Shown here in pieces: positions 18,297-29,371 of a DNA stretch of 64,000 nucleotides. This DNA comes from Chryseobacterium ginsenosidimutans. GTDB taxonomy: Bacteria; Bacteroidota; Bacteroidia; Flavobacteriales; Weeksellaceae. The translations under genes were made by a program, and so were the position numbers. Each line of letters opens with the position of its first letter. Within the stretch, counting starts at the first letter, position 1. The stretch is taken from assembly GCF_024807225.1 (NCBI RefSeq), contig NZ_JANUCO010000001.1, forward strand, positions 3,410,001 through 3,474,000, read 5' to 3'. The notes under the pieces are model-generated. The model saw only the letters and a list, made by a program, of their open reading frames with translations, ran no database searches and was not told where the DNA came from.

Positions 18297-19943
18297 CTAA
18301 TTTTTAATTTTATCCATTACCATCTTAGAAAACCTTTCTGCTCCAAAACCAAAAAACTTTTTAGAAAATATTTCTTGTAGCTGAGCTGCATCATATTTTG
18401 AAACCAAAAAATCTGCAAGAATCTTTTCATCTTCCTCAGAACCATTCCATGCTTTTCTTGAGTTAATTGAATTCAAAAATTTTTGTTTATTAAGTGTAAA
18501 AAGCTTTTCTGCATATTGATTAATGATGGAAGTTGAAGTATTGTGATCGATAACATCCAACATCTTTTTGTAATTTTTTTCATAATCCAGAATAGCAAAA
18601 TAAAGATCCATATTTTCCGGATAGTTATAAAAAGAACCTTTTAAGAGTGACAAAACTTGGTTTCTAAATTTCTTAAGCTCTTCAATATCTGTATCATTTT
18701 CTGCAATAAAAATATAGTTTTCAATGGACGGATCTTCCCAAAATTTCTTTCTTTTGATATAAGCCACATCTTCCAGACTGTTTCTTTCCTGATACATCTT
18801 TTCGAGAATATCATAGTAAGGAACATTATATTTATCATTGACATTAGAATCAATAATTTTTTTACAAATTTTTTCTGCTTTATCCTGATCAATTTTTAAG
18901 ATTTCTCCGATTACTTTTAGATTATAAGAATTTTCATAACGCTCTATAGGAAAGTATTTTTGAAGCTCGACAAAAAAATTATTTTCAGCAATAATTTCCA
19001 ACAAATCTTCTTTAAGCGAAGTTCTTAATTCAAACTTACTTTTTATCCAAACCAGAATTTCCTTCCTTACGATCTCTGCAATATAGATTTTTTGTTGGCT
19101 ATCACCAGAATGATACATTTCTTTAATAAAATAATAGAAATGAAATGACATATAGTCATCCTTTTTCAGAAAAATATTCCAGTTTTCGGTTGCTATTTCT
19201 TTCCATTGTTCAAAATCTTTCATAGAATTGAGATAACCAACAAATTTTTCTCTGAGTTTCTCCTGAAACGTATCAAATCTTTTACTGGAAGAGAAAACAT
19301 TCATTTGATAATTTGCTATTTCTTCATTTAGAAACAGAAATTTCTCAATACTTTCCTGCTTGTCATTATTCTGAAAAAGAAACTGCTCTAGGGGTTCTAA
19401 AGCTTTTGTAAGAAGATCGACTATTTTTTTAACATCTTGTGCTGTAAGATTTTTTTTCTTTCCAACGACAGAGTGGGTCGTATTTTTTATGATCTCTGAA
19501 ATCTCTTCATTTGAAAAATCCTTTTTCTTTTCTCCAAATTCCAACATAAACTGAACTTCGGCTTCTTTATTTTTCTTGAAAAAATCTAAAAGCCAGGTTT
19601 TCAATTCTTCGGAATTGAGATTTTCCATAGCCACTTCGGCTTCAGAAATTTTCTTCTTCGTTGTTTTCTTTAAAGTTGTTGCTCCTGTCTTATTTTCCGA
19701 AATAAAAAGTCCCATTGCCAAAAGATGCAAACAAAAATCTTTGCTTGCGCAATCACATGAAGATTCTGCAATTTCGAGTTTCGTATTCAATACAATTCGA
19801 ACATCATAAGATTCATTTTCTTCATCTACAAAACAAACAAAATGATTCTTTTTTTCTTCTTCTAATTCTCTTACAGCTAGTTTTTTAGCTTTATTTATTT
19901 TCTGTCTCGAAAACTGATTTTCTAAATCCAATATTCTATACAT
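18297..19943 (-). CDS. SWIM zinc-finger protein
   Basis: A 548-residue protein. A SWIM zinc finger lies near residues 60-85, where SSCDCASKDFCLHLLA supplies the CxCx(n)CxH ligands. The remaining ~450 residues are helical, rich in Lys, Glu and Phe, and look like TPR-type repeats. SWIM fingers bind DNA or protein; bacterial stand-alone members have no settled role. I chose the ATG at 19943; the frame extends to a TTG at 19961. It stands alone, with its own spacer on both sides. Confidence 0.8.
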   Translation of the reverse strand: MYRILDLENQFSRQKINKAKKLAVRELEEEKKNHFVCFVDEENESYDVRIVLNTKLEIAESSCDCASKDFCLHLLAMGLFISENKTGATTLKKTTKKKISEAEVAMENLNSEELKTWLLDFFKKNKEAEVQFMLEFGEKKKDFSNEEISEIIKNTTHSVVGKKKNLTAQDVKKIVDLLTKALEPLEQFLFQNNDKQESIEKFLFLNEEIANYQMNVFSSSKRFDTFQEKLREKFVGYLNSMKDFEQWKEIATENWNIFLKKDDYMSFHFYYFIKEMYHSGDSQQKIYIAEIVRKEILVWIKSKFELRTSLKEDLLEIIAENNFFVELQKYFPIERYENSYNLKVIGEILKIDQDKAEKICKKIIDSNVNDKYNVPYYDILEKMYQERNSLEDVAYIKRKKFWEDPSIENYIFIAENDTDIEELKKFRNQVLSLLKGSFYNYPENMDLYFAILDYEKNYKKMLDVIDHNTSTSIINQYAEKLFTLNKQKFLNSINSRKAWNGSEEDEKILADFLVSKYDAAQLQEIFSKKFFGFGAERFSKMVMDKIKN

Positions 19944-19968
19944 TAATATTCTTTGTTTCAAAGATAAA

Positions 19969-20000
19969 AAAAAGCCACTTTATAAAAATAAGGTGGCTTT
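19969..20000 (-). terminator. terminator after the ecotin gene
   Basis: On the minus strand AAAGCCAC and GTGGCTTT pair around an AT-rich loop, followed by a run of T. It lies just past the ecotin stop and before the SWIM gene. Confidence 0.8.
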
Positions 20001-20014
20001 AGTTATTATTAAAA

Positions 20015-20500
20015 TTATCTTTCAATCGCTTTCTTCATTTTACCCGGTTTTAAAATTCTGTACTGAATTTCCATATCTTTCGGAATGTAGAAAACCAATG
20101 GTAATTTACTATTATATCTTACCGTTTCTGGCTGAAGTGAAACAAACTTTTCCGTCAGTTTCGGATCCAGACAAGCCATCAGTGTTCCTCCTGTTTCGCC
20201 TTTAGATTCTACTTCATAATAACTATAACCCCAACCTTTAAGATCCTGGTTATTCACTTTTCCAATCAAAAAATGTTTATTACAATCCAGCATTTTTTCT
20301 ATACCTGCAAAGAATTCTACTTTTAAATCACTTTCATTTTTTGCAATAGGAAGCTGAATGTATACTTGCTTATACCCTTCCTTCGCTTTTGGGAACATTT
20401 CAATCTGTAATTTCTCAAACTTTTTGGCTTTCTTTTGAGCGAAAGCATTTACTCCTACAAACATCATCAACCCTGCAATAATTGTTTTTGAAAATTTCAT
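20015..20500 (-). CDS. eco: ecotin family serine protease inhibitor
   Basis: Periplasmic inhibitor of trypsin-like serine proteases, 161 residues including a signal peptide (…GVNAFAQ). The reactive loop reads GGTLMACLD: Met at P1, as in the E. coli protein, with Cys next to it. The second Cys is in KMLDCNKHFLIG, so the loop-stabilising disulphide is preserved. LQIEMFPKAKEGYKQVYIQLP is the family start, split in two here by the paraphrase. Likely protects the cell envelope from host or competitor proteases. Confidence 0.88.
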   Translation of the reverse strand: MKFSKTIIAGLMMFVGVNAFAQKKAKKFEKLQIEMFPKAKEGYKQVYIQLPIAKNESDLKVEFFAGIEKMLDCNKHFLIGKVNNQDLKGWGYSYYEVESKGETGGTLMACLDPKLTEKFVSLQPETVRYNSKLPLVFYIPKDMEIQYRILKPGKMKKAIER

Positions 20501-20713
20501 ATTTTTTGTATTTTTAATTTACAAGTTCCTTAAAGCCAAAAATCATTCCAATAAAAAAAAACTTTGTGATCCTAATATTTAAAAAGATGTATGAGATTTT
20601 TATCCGAACTGAGATCAATTAAAAATTTACATCAAAATTTAATCAACACTGAAAAATATTAATTTTGAACATCCGTTTATAGCATAAATTATTATTTCAA
20701 TAACCGAATAAAA

Positions 20714-22078
20714 ATGACCATGAATAAAAAACTTTTCTTATTACTTCTCTTTGCTGTACCGCTAAACCTTTTTTATGCACAGAAAAATGCCTGCAAATGC
20801 ACAGAACTTGAAAAATATGATCAGAAGAATCAGGAGAAGTGGAAAACCTATACATTTCAACCGATTTCAAAAGATTCTGCCATAAAACCGCCGTTTAGTT
20901 TTATAAAAACTGATTTCCTGTATGATCCTTCAAAAAGATCTGATATTGTAGATTCTATAGAGATAAAGATGGCTCCTTACCGTTATCTCATGAATATTTC
21001 TGAGCCTGAAAATAATGATGCTGATAAAAAAAGGAAAAAGGATAAGAAGAAAAAGGACGAGACTTCATATATGGATGGATTCGAAAAGTACATGAAAATT
21101 GAAGATTCCATCAGAGGTATTGAAGCCGCAAAATTAATCGGTCCTTTAAGCAAAATTAAAGTGATAAAGAGCGAACAGAATAAAAATAAATGGGCAATTT
21201 TATATTACGATTTCAAATATGATGAAATGCTTACGTTTGCTGCAGGTTATTGGCTGGCTTATTCTGAAGATTCCGGTAAAAACTGGAGTTATAATTACAC
21301 AGGACTTTCGGAAAAAAACAATTATATATTTAAAGAAAATTCAAAACTTCCACTTTGGAAAGATGATCATCACCTACAAGTAGAATCGGATATTGTAAGA
21401 ATGACAGATCCTATGGGACATCCTCTCCCGCCGGAATATGAAGTGGTGAGAGATAATGCACTGGTCATCATGGATATTAACGAAATTCTGAAAGACAGTG
21501 ATCATGATGGAACAAATGATATCACGGAGAAAAAACTATTCCTCAATCCTAATTCCGCTGATACAGATGAAGATGGCATTCCCGATTCAAAAGATACCAA
21601 TCCCCGGTTTAAGAGCGATACTAATGAATTTACAACTCTATACGAGGGGATTATGTATGGGAATTATGAATTTAAAGGGAAAGCTTTTTTTGAGGAATTC
21701 GATATTGATGTAAGCAATCCGAAAGTAACATCAAAGGAAAACCTTCAACAACAAATAAAAGATACCGAAGTTGATTTCCCTCAAATGGGAGACGTTTTCA
21801 ACACTGTACAAATGATCGTGACGGATGATAAAAACCTTCAGCAGATAAACCCACCCAACGAAACCATCATTATCCTGACCACCAAAGAATATGAGCAGTA
21901 TAAAAAACAAAACCAGTCTAAAATAATTTTAAAAAGCATCACTCCCCTTTTTAAATGCGACACGGAAAAAGATACCTATATTTTACAAACCAGCGGATCC
22001 TACAGTGGTGAAACTTATAAAATAAAGCGAACGAAAAAAGGGTGGAATGTCAAGATAATTTCCAGTTGGATATCATAA
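20714..22078 (+). CDS. secreted hypothetical protein with calcium-binding TSP3-like repeats
   Basis: A 454-residue exported protein with signal peptide (KKLFLLLLFAVPLNLFYAQ); the start is either ATG 20714 or ATG 20720. A short lysine-rich stretch lies near residue 105. Around residues 255-300 there are thrombospondin-type-3-like Asp loops (DSDHDGTND, DTDEDGIPDSKDTNP) that would bind calcium. The C-terminal part is beta-rich with no known domain. It ends at a shared terminator facing the alpha-2-macroglobulin gene. Confidence 0.7.
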   Translation: MTMNKKLFLLLLFAVPLNLFYAQKNACKCTELEKYDQKNQEKWKTYTFQPISKDSAIKPPFSFIKTDFLYDPSKRSDIVDSIEIKMAPYRYLMNISEPENNDADKKRKKDKKKKDETSYMDGFEKYMKIEDSIRGIEAAKLIGPLSKIKVIKSEQNKNKWAILYYDFKYDEMLTFAAGYWLAYSEDSGKNWSYNYTGLSEKNNYIFKENSKLPLWKDDHHLQVESDIVRMTDPMGHPLPPEYEVVRDNALVIMDINEILKDSDHDGTNDITEKKLFLNPNSADTDEDGIPDSKDTNPRFKSDTNEFTTLYEGIMYGNYEFKGKAFFEEFDIDVSNPKVTSKENLQQQIKDTEVDFPQMGDVFNTVQMIVTDDKNLQQINPPNETIIILTTKEYEQYKKQNQSKIILKSITPLFKCDTEKDTYILQTSGSYSGETYKIKRTKKGWNVKIISSWIS

Positions 22079-22113
22079 AAAAAGCTGCAGTAAAAATTAC
22101 TGCAGCTTTTTTT
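22079..22113. terminator. bidirectional rho-independent terminator
   Basis: AAAGCTGCAGTAA and TTACTGCAGCTTT pair around a short AAA loop with A-run and T-run flanks. It separates the convergent calcium-repeat protein and alpha-2-macroglobulin genes. Confidence 0.9.
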
Positions 22114-22129
22114 ATTCCTTGTGTATTAC

Positions 22130-25100
22130 TTATTCCGAAATCACCACTTTCGTTCCTTTCGTATGCCCATTCATCTGTGGCGCATAGTAATTCTGAATCG
22201 TCGTAATGCCATTAGAGAATTTTCCGGATGCATTGGCAACATAATCGTATTCAAAAACATATTTTCCTTTCGGCATTTGTTCGATGTAGAAATTGGTTGA
22301 CGCATCTTTTGTCGATTGATAATACCCCAAACTGTTTTTCCATTGATATCCGGAAAGTACATCTACAGGCTCAAATCCTGCTGCTCTCATGTCTTTGATG
22401 TGAATAAATTCCATCGGGCGATCTGTATTTAAAATCATTCTTACCGTTACTTTATCACCCACTTTTAATGGAGTTTCGGGAGAGATTTTCTGCAATTCTT
22501 CTCCGTTTACGGTTTTGATTTTTTTGTACAATTCTTTCGTTATGGATATGTAATTCTCAGAAGACTTTATTTTATCCAAATCTTCATAATATTGCCAGAA
22601 TAATCCACCCTGAACAATTCCTGCACCGGGTTTTGTTACGGTAACGGTTGCTAAACTTTTATCTAAAACATCCGTTTTCACAGTAGATTTCACATAACCT
22701 GTTGCCTGAGTTTGAGACTGCAGTTCTTTTCCGCCCCAAATGATGGTTGCTTTATCACTTTCAGCGCTCGTCCAAGATTTTCCTGAATTTAAAATCGTAA
22801 AAATCACTTCCGAAGTTCCTCTGGAACTTCCCCAAGAATTGACTTCTTTTTGCGTAATCAGCCAGATTTTCATGTCTTCGATGAATTTCTGATCGTTTGG
22901 TTTTAACTTGTTAAAAGCTTCCAAAGCTCCTGCATGATTCACCACTTTTGAACTGAACCAACCCCAATCATCAAGATTTTGTTTCCAGTAAATGCCCTGA
23001 GTTTTTGAATCGACTGATGTTTCTTTTAAATAATTCATCAACTTATCTGAAGTATCTTTCAAGCCGTAACCGTTCATCAATAAAGCGGCACGATGCAATC
23101 CAAAGAAAGTAAAATCGGTGATTTTTGCCGTTTTTGATTTCTGTTTTACTAATGATTTTAATGCTGCTCCTTTTCCTTTTAACGGATATTGTTTTTCCCA
23201 ATAATTTCGGGTGTCAAGATAATCCAGCGTCCAGTTTGTCCAGATATTTTTTTCTTTAATATCGTAATGTTTATTGATCTCATTATCTAGATATTGAACC
23301 AGTTTTTTAACCAATTCATTTTGTTCTGAATCTTGATAATCTTTCACATTATCTTTCAACCAGGAATTGATTTTTCCTAAATTTTTAAGGATATAAAGCG
23401 ATGTCGAATACGAACTCGGATAACCGGAATACCAGGAAAAACCACCATCCGGATTTTGAAGTTTTTTGAAATCATCCCAATCCTGATTGATCGAGTTTTT
23501 CATCGTATTGGTATCAAATAAAAGCGAAATTTTCTGCATTTGCTCTCCTTCATTTTTGCTTTCCAAAACCCACGGCGTTTCTTCTAACAGCAATTGTTTC
23601 AGCTCTTGATTCTTTTCAAGATTTGAGTTTAATAATCCTTTATTTTGATATTCTTCGAAAACAGTTTTTAGCTTTGGATTAGCTTTAAAAATTTCTGAAG
23701 CTAAAACATCGGCAAACCATTTATTAAAGATCACATCCGCAGAATTATTCTGATCATTTTTAAGACTTGGAAGCGCAAACATGATTTCCCAAATCGGATT
23801 CGTCGTCAGTTCCAATGTATTTGAAACATTTGAAATCGTTGTGGAATTTGCATTTTTAAGATTTTCTATTTCAAACGTTTTGGTTTCCCCTTCTTTCACG
23901 AAAACCGGAAACCGCATCCGTCACCAACATTCTGTTGGGTAAAACCGCCACCGCTTTTTGTTCGCCATCGGAATATTGACCGGCTTTTGCAACGACTTTT
24001 AAAATAATCGAAGAAACATTATTCGGAACTTTTATTTTCCATGTCAACGCTGAGTTTCCGTTTTCATTCAACTCAAAATTCTGAATGCTTGAATTCAAAC
24101 CAAAATGAGACGAAATATCTTCATTCGTGAAAGCATCTAAAATCTGTAAACTCGCAGAACCGCTTAGTTTTTTGCTCGTTAAGTTTGATAATTTAGATTG
24201 AAGGTTTAATTCGTCACCTTCTCTCAAAAATCTAGGATAATTGGGAGTTACCGAGAATTCTTTCTGCGTCACTACTTCTTTTTCCAATGTCGCTGCTCTT
24301 GCGTCTTTTGTGTGAGCTAAGAACATTAATTTCCATTTTGTCAATGCTTCCGGAGACGTGAATTCGAAGCTTACGTTTCCTTCGGAATCGGTTTTTAAAT
24401 CGGGATAGAAAAAAGCGGTTTCGTTTAAATTCTGACGAACAGGAACGTTATCCAAAGGTTTATCATCTTTATCTAATACTCCATCATAATCAATATCCGT
24501 CAATTCTTTTTTCTCTTGTTCCGTTAATTGCCTTCCTGAGTTTATAATATCAATTGCTTCATCGCTAACTCTCATAGATTGCATCTTCATTCTTGACGAC
24601 GCTTCTGCTTTTGCTGCTGCCATCGGAGCTGGAGCAGAAAAATTCTGTATCGATACTCCTGCTACTCTGCCTTGTAAAGCGTATATAGCATCTCTACTAC
24701 TAAACCAATTAAAATCAGGAGCTTCTACATAATCTCCCGGTAAATAAGCTAATCTTTTCTGATAAGATTTCTGAAGAAGATAATGTCTGATGTCGTAAGA
24801 GGTTACAATGGAAGTCGGAACATACAAGCTGTACCAGTTAAATGTATTGACGGCAAATTTATCCAGCGACATATCATACATATTCGCTAAAACTTCTGCA
24901 TTCATTTTCTCTTTCTCGTTTCCTAAGACTTTTACAGACCATTTTTCTTTTGAATTCGGCTGAATTTTATCTCTGAAAGTAATGGTTTCAATTTTTAAAG
25001 GCTGTTCAGAATCTTTTATCGCAAGGTTGAGAGATTCTGTCTGAATATCATTAAATGCCACCACTTGAAACTGCAGATTCAAAGTCTGTACATTTTTATC

Positions 25101-28052
25101 TTTCGGAATATCTGTCGTGTATTCTACGATTCCGTTTTTAAACTGACGAACTTCAGAAACCGTTTTTCCTGATCCGTCCTGAACAAAAATATTCAATAAA
25201 GCATCCGGAATGGCAGAATAGATAGTAAATACAGCCTTTTCTCCTCTCGTAAATTCCTTTTTAGAGTCTAAAACCGTAAGAAAGGTTTTCTGATTGGGTT
25301 TCAAAGAATTTTTATTCCAAACACTGAAGTTTTGAGAAGTTTTTATCGTGTCTTTGCCTTCAATATTATACAATTCAAGCTGATAATCTCCTGCTTCTAA
25401 TTTTCCTAAATCAAGGTTGGTTGATAGTTGTTGATCGTTTGTTGTTGCTTGTTGTGTTTTTTCAAAAACGACTGTTGATTTCCAGTTTTTAATTTCGTCA
25501 TTTTTATCATAAAAATCGTGTGGAAATTTACTTATGAATTCTTCTTTTGAGAATTTCGGCAGATCCTGAACTTCCGATTTGAAATTAATTCTAAAAATCC
25601 TGTCTGGAGATTCAAGCTTTGATAATTTTACCTGATAAGATTTTTTTAGAGCCTGTTCGTTGTAATTTTTCGTTTCAACTTTTACTTTTACATTTTCATC
25701 GGAGAAAGTATTTTTTATTTTATCAGCGTTGATGTAATGAGAAACTGAAGCTACTTTCAGGTCTGTATCTGCAGTCTGAGTTTCACCATTAATGTCTGTC
25801 ACAGAAGCATTAATTTCATAATTATCAATTTGAATTCCTTCTAATTTTTCATCTTTTTTCAGATCAAGTTTAATCGTAAATTCTCCTTTTCCATTGGTTT
25901 TTGCTTCTCCCAGAATCGAGTTTTCGTTGTCGTCATTTTGTGGATACCAACTAAAATACCTCCATCGGATATTATGCTTTTTGATTTCATAATTTACCGT
26001 CGTATTACTCAAAGCAACACCCGAAAACATCATCGCTTTTCCTTTCAGTTCGATCGTTTGTCCGTATTTGTATTCTTCTTTTACAGGATCAAAAGTCACC
26101 TCAAATTTTGGTCTTTTATATTCCTCAACACTGATATTTTTATACCCATCATTTCCATCGGTTCTTAAATAAAAATTTCCATTAAGCTTCCCTTTTGGAA
26201 GGATAAAACTTCCGTGATAAGAGCCAAATTCATTGGTTGTAAACGTTTGGGAAGAAACTTCCTGACTGTTTGTATCCGTTAAAGTGATCTTTTGTTTTAA
26301 TCCTGAAATAACAGATTCAATTTCGTTATTTCTTTGCGTATTAATCACTTTAAAATAAACAGTTTGACCCGGTCTATAGATCGCTCTGTCCGTAAAAATC
26401 TGACTTTTACTAGTGGTTTCTTTGTTTGGGTTATAATAATTAGCACCTCGATCTCCGTACACCTGCATGATCTGGAAATCATTCGTTTTTGGCTGTCGGA
26501 TCAGGAAAGTTCTGTAATATTCTTTATTTTCAGTTGCCGGAAATTTGAAAACTCCGTTATCATTTGTCTTTCCTTCTACTTTACTCAACGTTTTATTGGC
26601 AACAAACTCATAAAATGCAAGATTTTCATTAGTTACAGGTTTTCCGTTTTCACTGTTAACTAATTTTAATTCATTTAATAATTGATTTCTATCTGTTTTT
26701 GTCTGATAAATAATTTTGCTGCCTGAAACCAAAAAGTAAAAATCTTTTTCAGCATCACTGTCTTTTTCACTGATCCCCGCAACCGTATATTCCGCAAGAT
26801 AAATTCCCGCCGGAAGAGATTGTATTTCCAAAGATGTTTTGTGCGTTTTATAATCTTTAGGATCATTTACCGTGTAAGTTTCTTTTTTTACCAGATTTTT
26901 TTTAATCTTACTAAACGTATTTCCGTAAGAATTTTGGGCATATTGTAATAATGACGTTAAATCCTCTTTTACTTCATAAATATTGATTGAAAAAGCAGAA
27001 ACGTTTTTATATTCTGCCACAAAATGAATCGGCAGATTGCTTTGCGTTTGCTGTTCGTATTTTATACTTAAAGACGAATTAAGAATTTGATGTTCCTTAT
27101 TTTTAATATTCTCAATAAAAGGAGATTTCGGATATTGTTTTTTTGCCTGATTTACAAGTTCAAGCGCTTCTTTTTCCTTATTTTTAGATAGTAATTCTTC
27201 TGCAACCTCATCCATAATCATCACTTTATAATCTCCTTCCGTTTCAGATTTCAGGAGGTTCTGAAGCTGTTGCAATTTATCTTTGCATTGATTAAAACTA
27301 CAGTTATCCTGCAATTTTTTATCCATGAAATATAACTTGGAATTCCCATTATTCTGAGCAATTAATTCATCATAAATTGTATTGATCTTGGTATGGTTTT
27401 CATCAAGTTCATTTTTAGTAAAAAGATCATTATAACTAAGAAAAGTGATTTTCTTTGTTGAATACCAATCCATCAAAGTCGGGAAATAAGAAATATATTC
27501 GCTATTTGAAAAAGCATTTTCATATTTTTTCAAAGAAATCTTTTTCATTTCTGCCTTTTGCTGATCGAGATCTTGGTAGTTTTTATTTAAATAATTTTTA
27601 AAATCAAGCTTGCTCCAAGTTTCAATCTGTGAAATATCCTGTGAATTGATATTCGTTCTCCTATTGATTTTCCACGAATTCTCTCCGTAATAATCCAGAA
27701 AAAAACCATTCAGCAAAACATCATATACAATCTTATCTTCTCCTTTCAATTGTTTTTCAGCATTCTGTAATTTTTTAAAAAACTGACTGACAGAATTGTT
27801 TTTATCATCGTCTCTGGTTTGATTCACAATACTGAATTCCGCCTTTAAAGACTGAATAAGCTGTAAAATATTATTGTCTTTCATCGCTTGCTTTTGTATG
27901 TCTAAAATGATGGGAAGATTAGATTTAAAAGTACCCTTTTGCGAATTTGCAGCTACTTTCTTCCATTGCTCATCATAATATTTTTGAGCAAAAACCACCG
28001 AAAAATTCAGCAGGAGAAGCAAAAGCACAAAAATCTTGGTAAATCTTTTCAT
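22130..28052 (-). CDS. alpha-2-macroglobulin family protein, frame broken by one extra base
   Basis: Very large exported protein, about 1973 residues when joined. Signal peptide MKRFTKIFVLLLLLLNFSVVFAQ is followed by a helical N-terminal domain, MG domains (YRPGQTVYFKVINTQRN near residue 560), the A2M domain (TKWKLMFLAHTKDARAATLEKEVVTQKEF, given in parts) and the thioester-like helical domain in the second part. The frame breaks at VTDAV; removing one base of the AAA at 23909-23911 gives VTDAVPVFVKEGETKTFEIENL. I see no CxEQ thioester. A stretch ALQGRVAGVSIQN resembles a SusC plug. Likely an envelope-bound protease trap or structural protein. Confidence 0.85.
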
Positions 28053-28066
28053 ATATGTTATTTTTG
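28036..28066 (+). promoter_or_regulatory. candidate promoter placed right before the UbiA-like start
   Basis: TATTTTTG at 28059-28066 matches TAnnTTTG and a TTG lies at 28036-28038, 20 bp upstream. The start codon is only 4 bp past the -7 element, so transcription would begin at or inside the start codon (a leaderless mRNA). The element overlaps the divergent alpha-2-macroglobulin start. Confidence 0.4.
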
Positions 28067-28070
28067 ATAA

Positions 28071-28832
28071 ATGAATTCCTTAAAAATACTGAAAAAATCC
28101 GTTATAGACAGCCAACTTTACGTATCCTTAATGGGGACTCTTTTTGCAGTATTTTTCATGGAAGAGCAAAACACATTCCGTTATCCGACGGTGTTCCTGA
28201 TTTTCATCACCTATTTCAGCGGATATCTTTACACGAAATACCAGAAGACCAAACATTTCTTTAAGATAGTTGTTATAAATATTGTTGCAGGAACCGCTTG
28301 TGCATTTTTAATTATTCACAATCATAATGAAATACGATTGATAAAATGGTTTATCATTGTGGTTTTAGGATTGCTGTATAACAGTTTCTTTTTAGACCTT
28401 TATATTCGAAGAATCCCTTTATTAAAAGTCTTTTATGTCGGTTTAGTCTGGGCTTTAATGAATTGTTGGCTTACTTTACCCGAATTCAATATTCCTATAT
28501 TTTTTATCAGTTTCTTTTTTATTACCGCTTTGGTTTTACCGTTTGATATTCGTGATATGAAAGTGGATACCGTAAAGACATTTCCAACGATTATCGGTGT
28601 TCAAAACACAAAATATATCGCTTATTTATTAGTTTTTATAAGTACGATTCTTTCAGCTTTTTATTTGGAATTAAATTATTCAATTGCTTTTTTTCTTTCC
28701 AGTATTATCACTTATATTTTAATTTATTTTTCTGAAAACGAAAGAAGCGATTCTTATTTTTCTTTTTGGATAGAAACCTGTTCTGGTTTGCCTTTTTTAT
28801 TTTGGATTATTTATCTTTACTTAAAATTTTGA
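28071..28832 (+). CDS. UbiA-like prenyltransferase family membrane protein
   Basis: A 253-residue protein with seven to eight hydrophobic helices. The motif DIRDMKVDTVKTFPTIIG near residue 165 matches the second Asp-rich loop of UbiA prenyltransferases (DxxxDxxxD followed by PTxxG). I do not see the first NDxxDxxxD motif, and the protein is about 40 residues short of the usual length, so activity is doubtful. It is divergent from the alpha-2-macroglobulin gene with an 18-bp gap and lies 3 bp before the antitoxin gene. Confidence 0.65.
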   Translation: MNSLKILKKSVIDSQLYVSLMGTLFAVFFMEEQNTFRYPTVFLIFITYFSGYLYTKYQKTKHFFKIVVINIVAGTACAFLIIHNHNEIRLIKWFIIVVLGLLYNSFFLDLYIRRIPLLKVFYVGLVWALMNCWLTLPEFNIPIFFISFFFITALVLPFDIRDMKVDTVKTFPTIIGVQNTKYIAYLLVFISTILSAFYLELNYSIAFFLSSIITYILIYFSENERSDSYFSFWIETCSGLPFLFWIIYLYLKF

Positions 28833-28835
28833 GCG

Positions 28836-29075
28836 ATGGAAAATATTGAATTATTAAGGAGTCAACTTGTCGAAAAAATTTTTTCTACCAACAATATTGG
28901 TGTTTTACAGGCAATCGATGATTTACTCGCCTCTATACGTACAAAAGAAGAGGAAGAATTTGTTTTTTCCGAATCACAAAAAGACCTTCTTTTACTAGCT
29001 GAAGAAGATATAAAATATGGCAGAACGACAACAGATGAGGAACTTAGAAAACTAGACGAAGAATGGATGAGATAA
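28836..29075 (+). CDS. antitoxin of a type II toxin-antitoxin pair
   Basis: A 79-residue acidic protein. The end VFSESQKDLLLLAEEDIKYG followed by TTDEELRKLDEEWM fits the small Bacteroidota addiction-module antitoxins, in which the C-terminal helix wraps the toxin. The N-terminal ELLRSQLVEKIFSTNNIGVLQ is helical. Its 3' end overlaps the toxin gene by 13 bp, the usual antitoxin-first order. Confidence 0.75.
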   Translation: MENIELLRSQLVEKIFSTNNIGVLQAIDDLLASIRTKEEEEFVFSESQKDLLLLAEEDIKYGRTTTDEELRKLDEEWMR

Positions 29076-29371
29076 AAATCATTTGGTCAAACATTGTAAT
29101 TACACAGAGAAACAAAGTTTTTGAATATTGGAATAATCGAAATAAAAGCAATTTATATTCGAAAAAAATAAACAAAAGCATTTATGATAAACTTGATCCT
29201 TTAAAATCAAATCCATATGCAGGAAAATTTGGAAGTTTAAAAACCTTTAGAATTTTACATTTAGGAAATTATAGCCTTGTTCAAAGATATTCACCAACTA
29301 TTATTTACATCATTTCGTTTTGGGACAATCGTCAGAATCCTGATACATTAAAGAAAATTTTAGGATTATGA
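29063..29371 (+). CDS. RelE/ParE family toxin
   Basis: A 102-residue basic protein. IIWSNIVITQRNKVFEYWNN is the N-terminal strand-helix region (seen in two parts), and GSLKTFRILHLGNYSLVQRYSPTIIYIISFWDNRQNP covers the sheet with the Arg/Phe pattern of RelE/ParE toxins and the typical closing WDNRQNP. The gene overlaps the antitoxin gene upstream by 13 bp and the recF start downstream by 4 bp (ATGA). Whether it cuts mRNA or blocks gyrase cannot be told. Confidence 0.85.
   Translation: MDEIKIIWSNIVITQRNKVFEYWNNRNKSNLYSKKINKSIYDKLDPLKSNPYAGKFGSLKTFRILHLGNYSLVQRYSPTIIYIISFWDNRQNPDTLKKILGL

Noticed and set aside
26334..26663. Plus-strand frame inside the alpha-2-macroglobulin gene
   Set aside because: Antisense shadow of a coding frame that is clear on the other strand.
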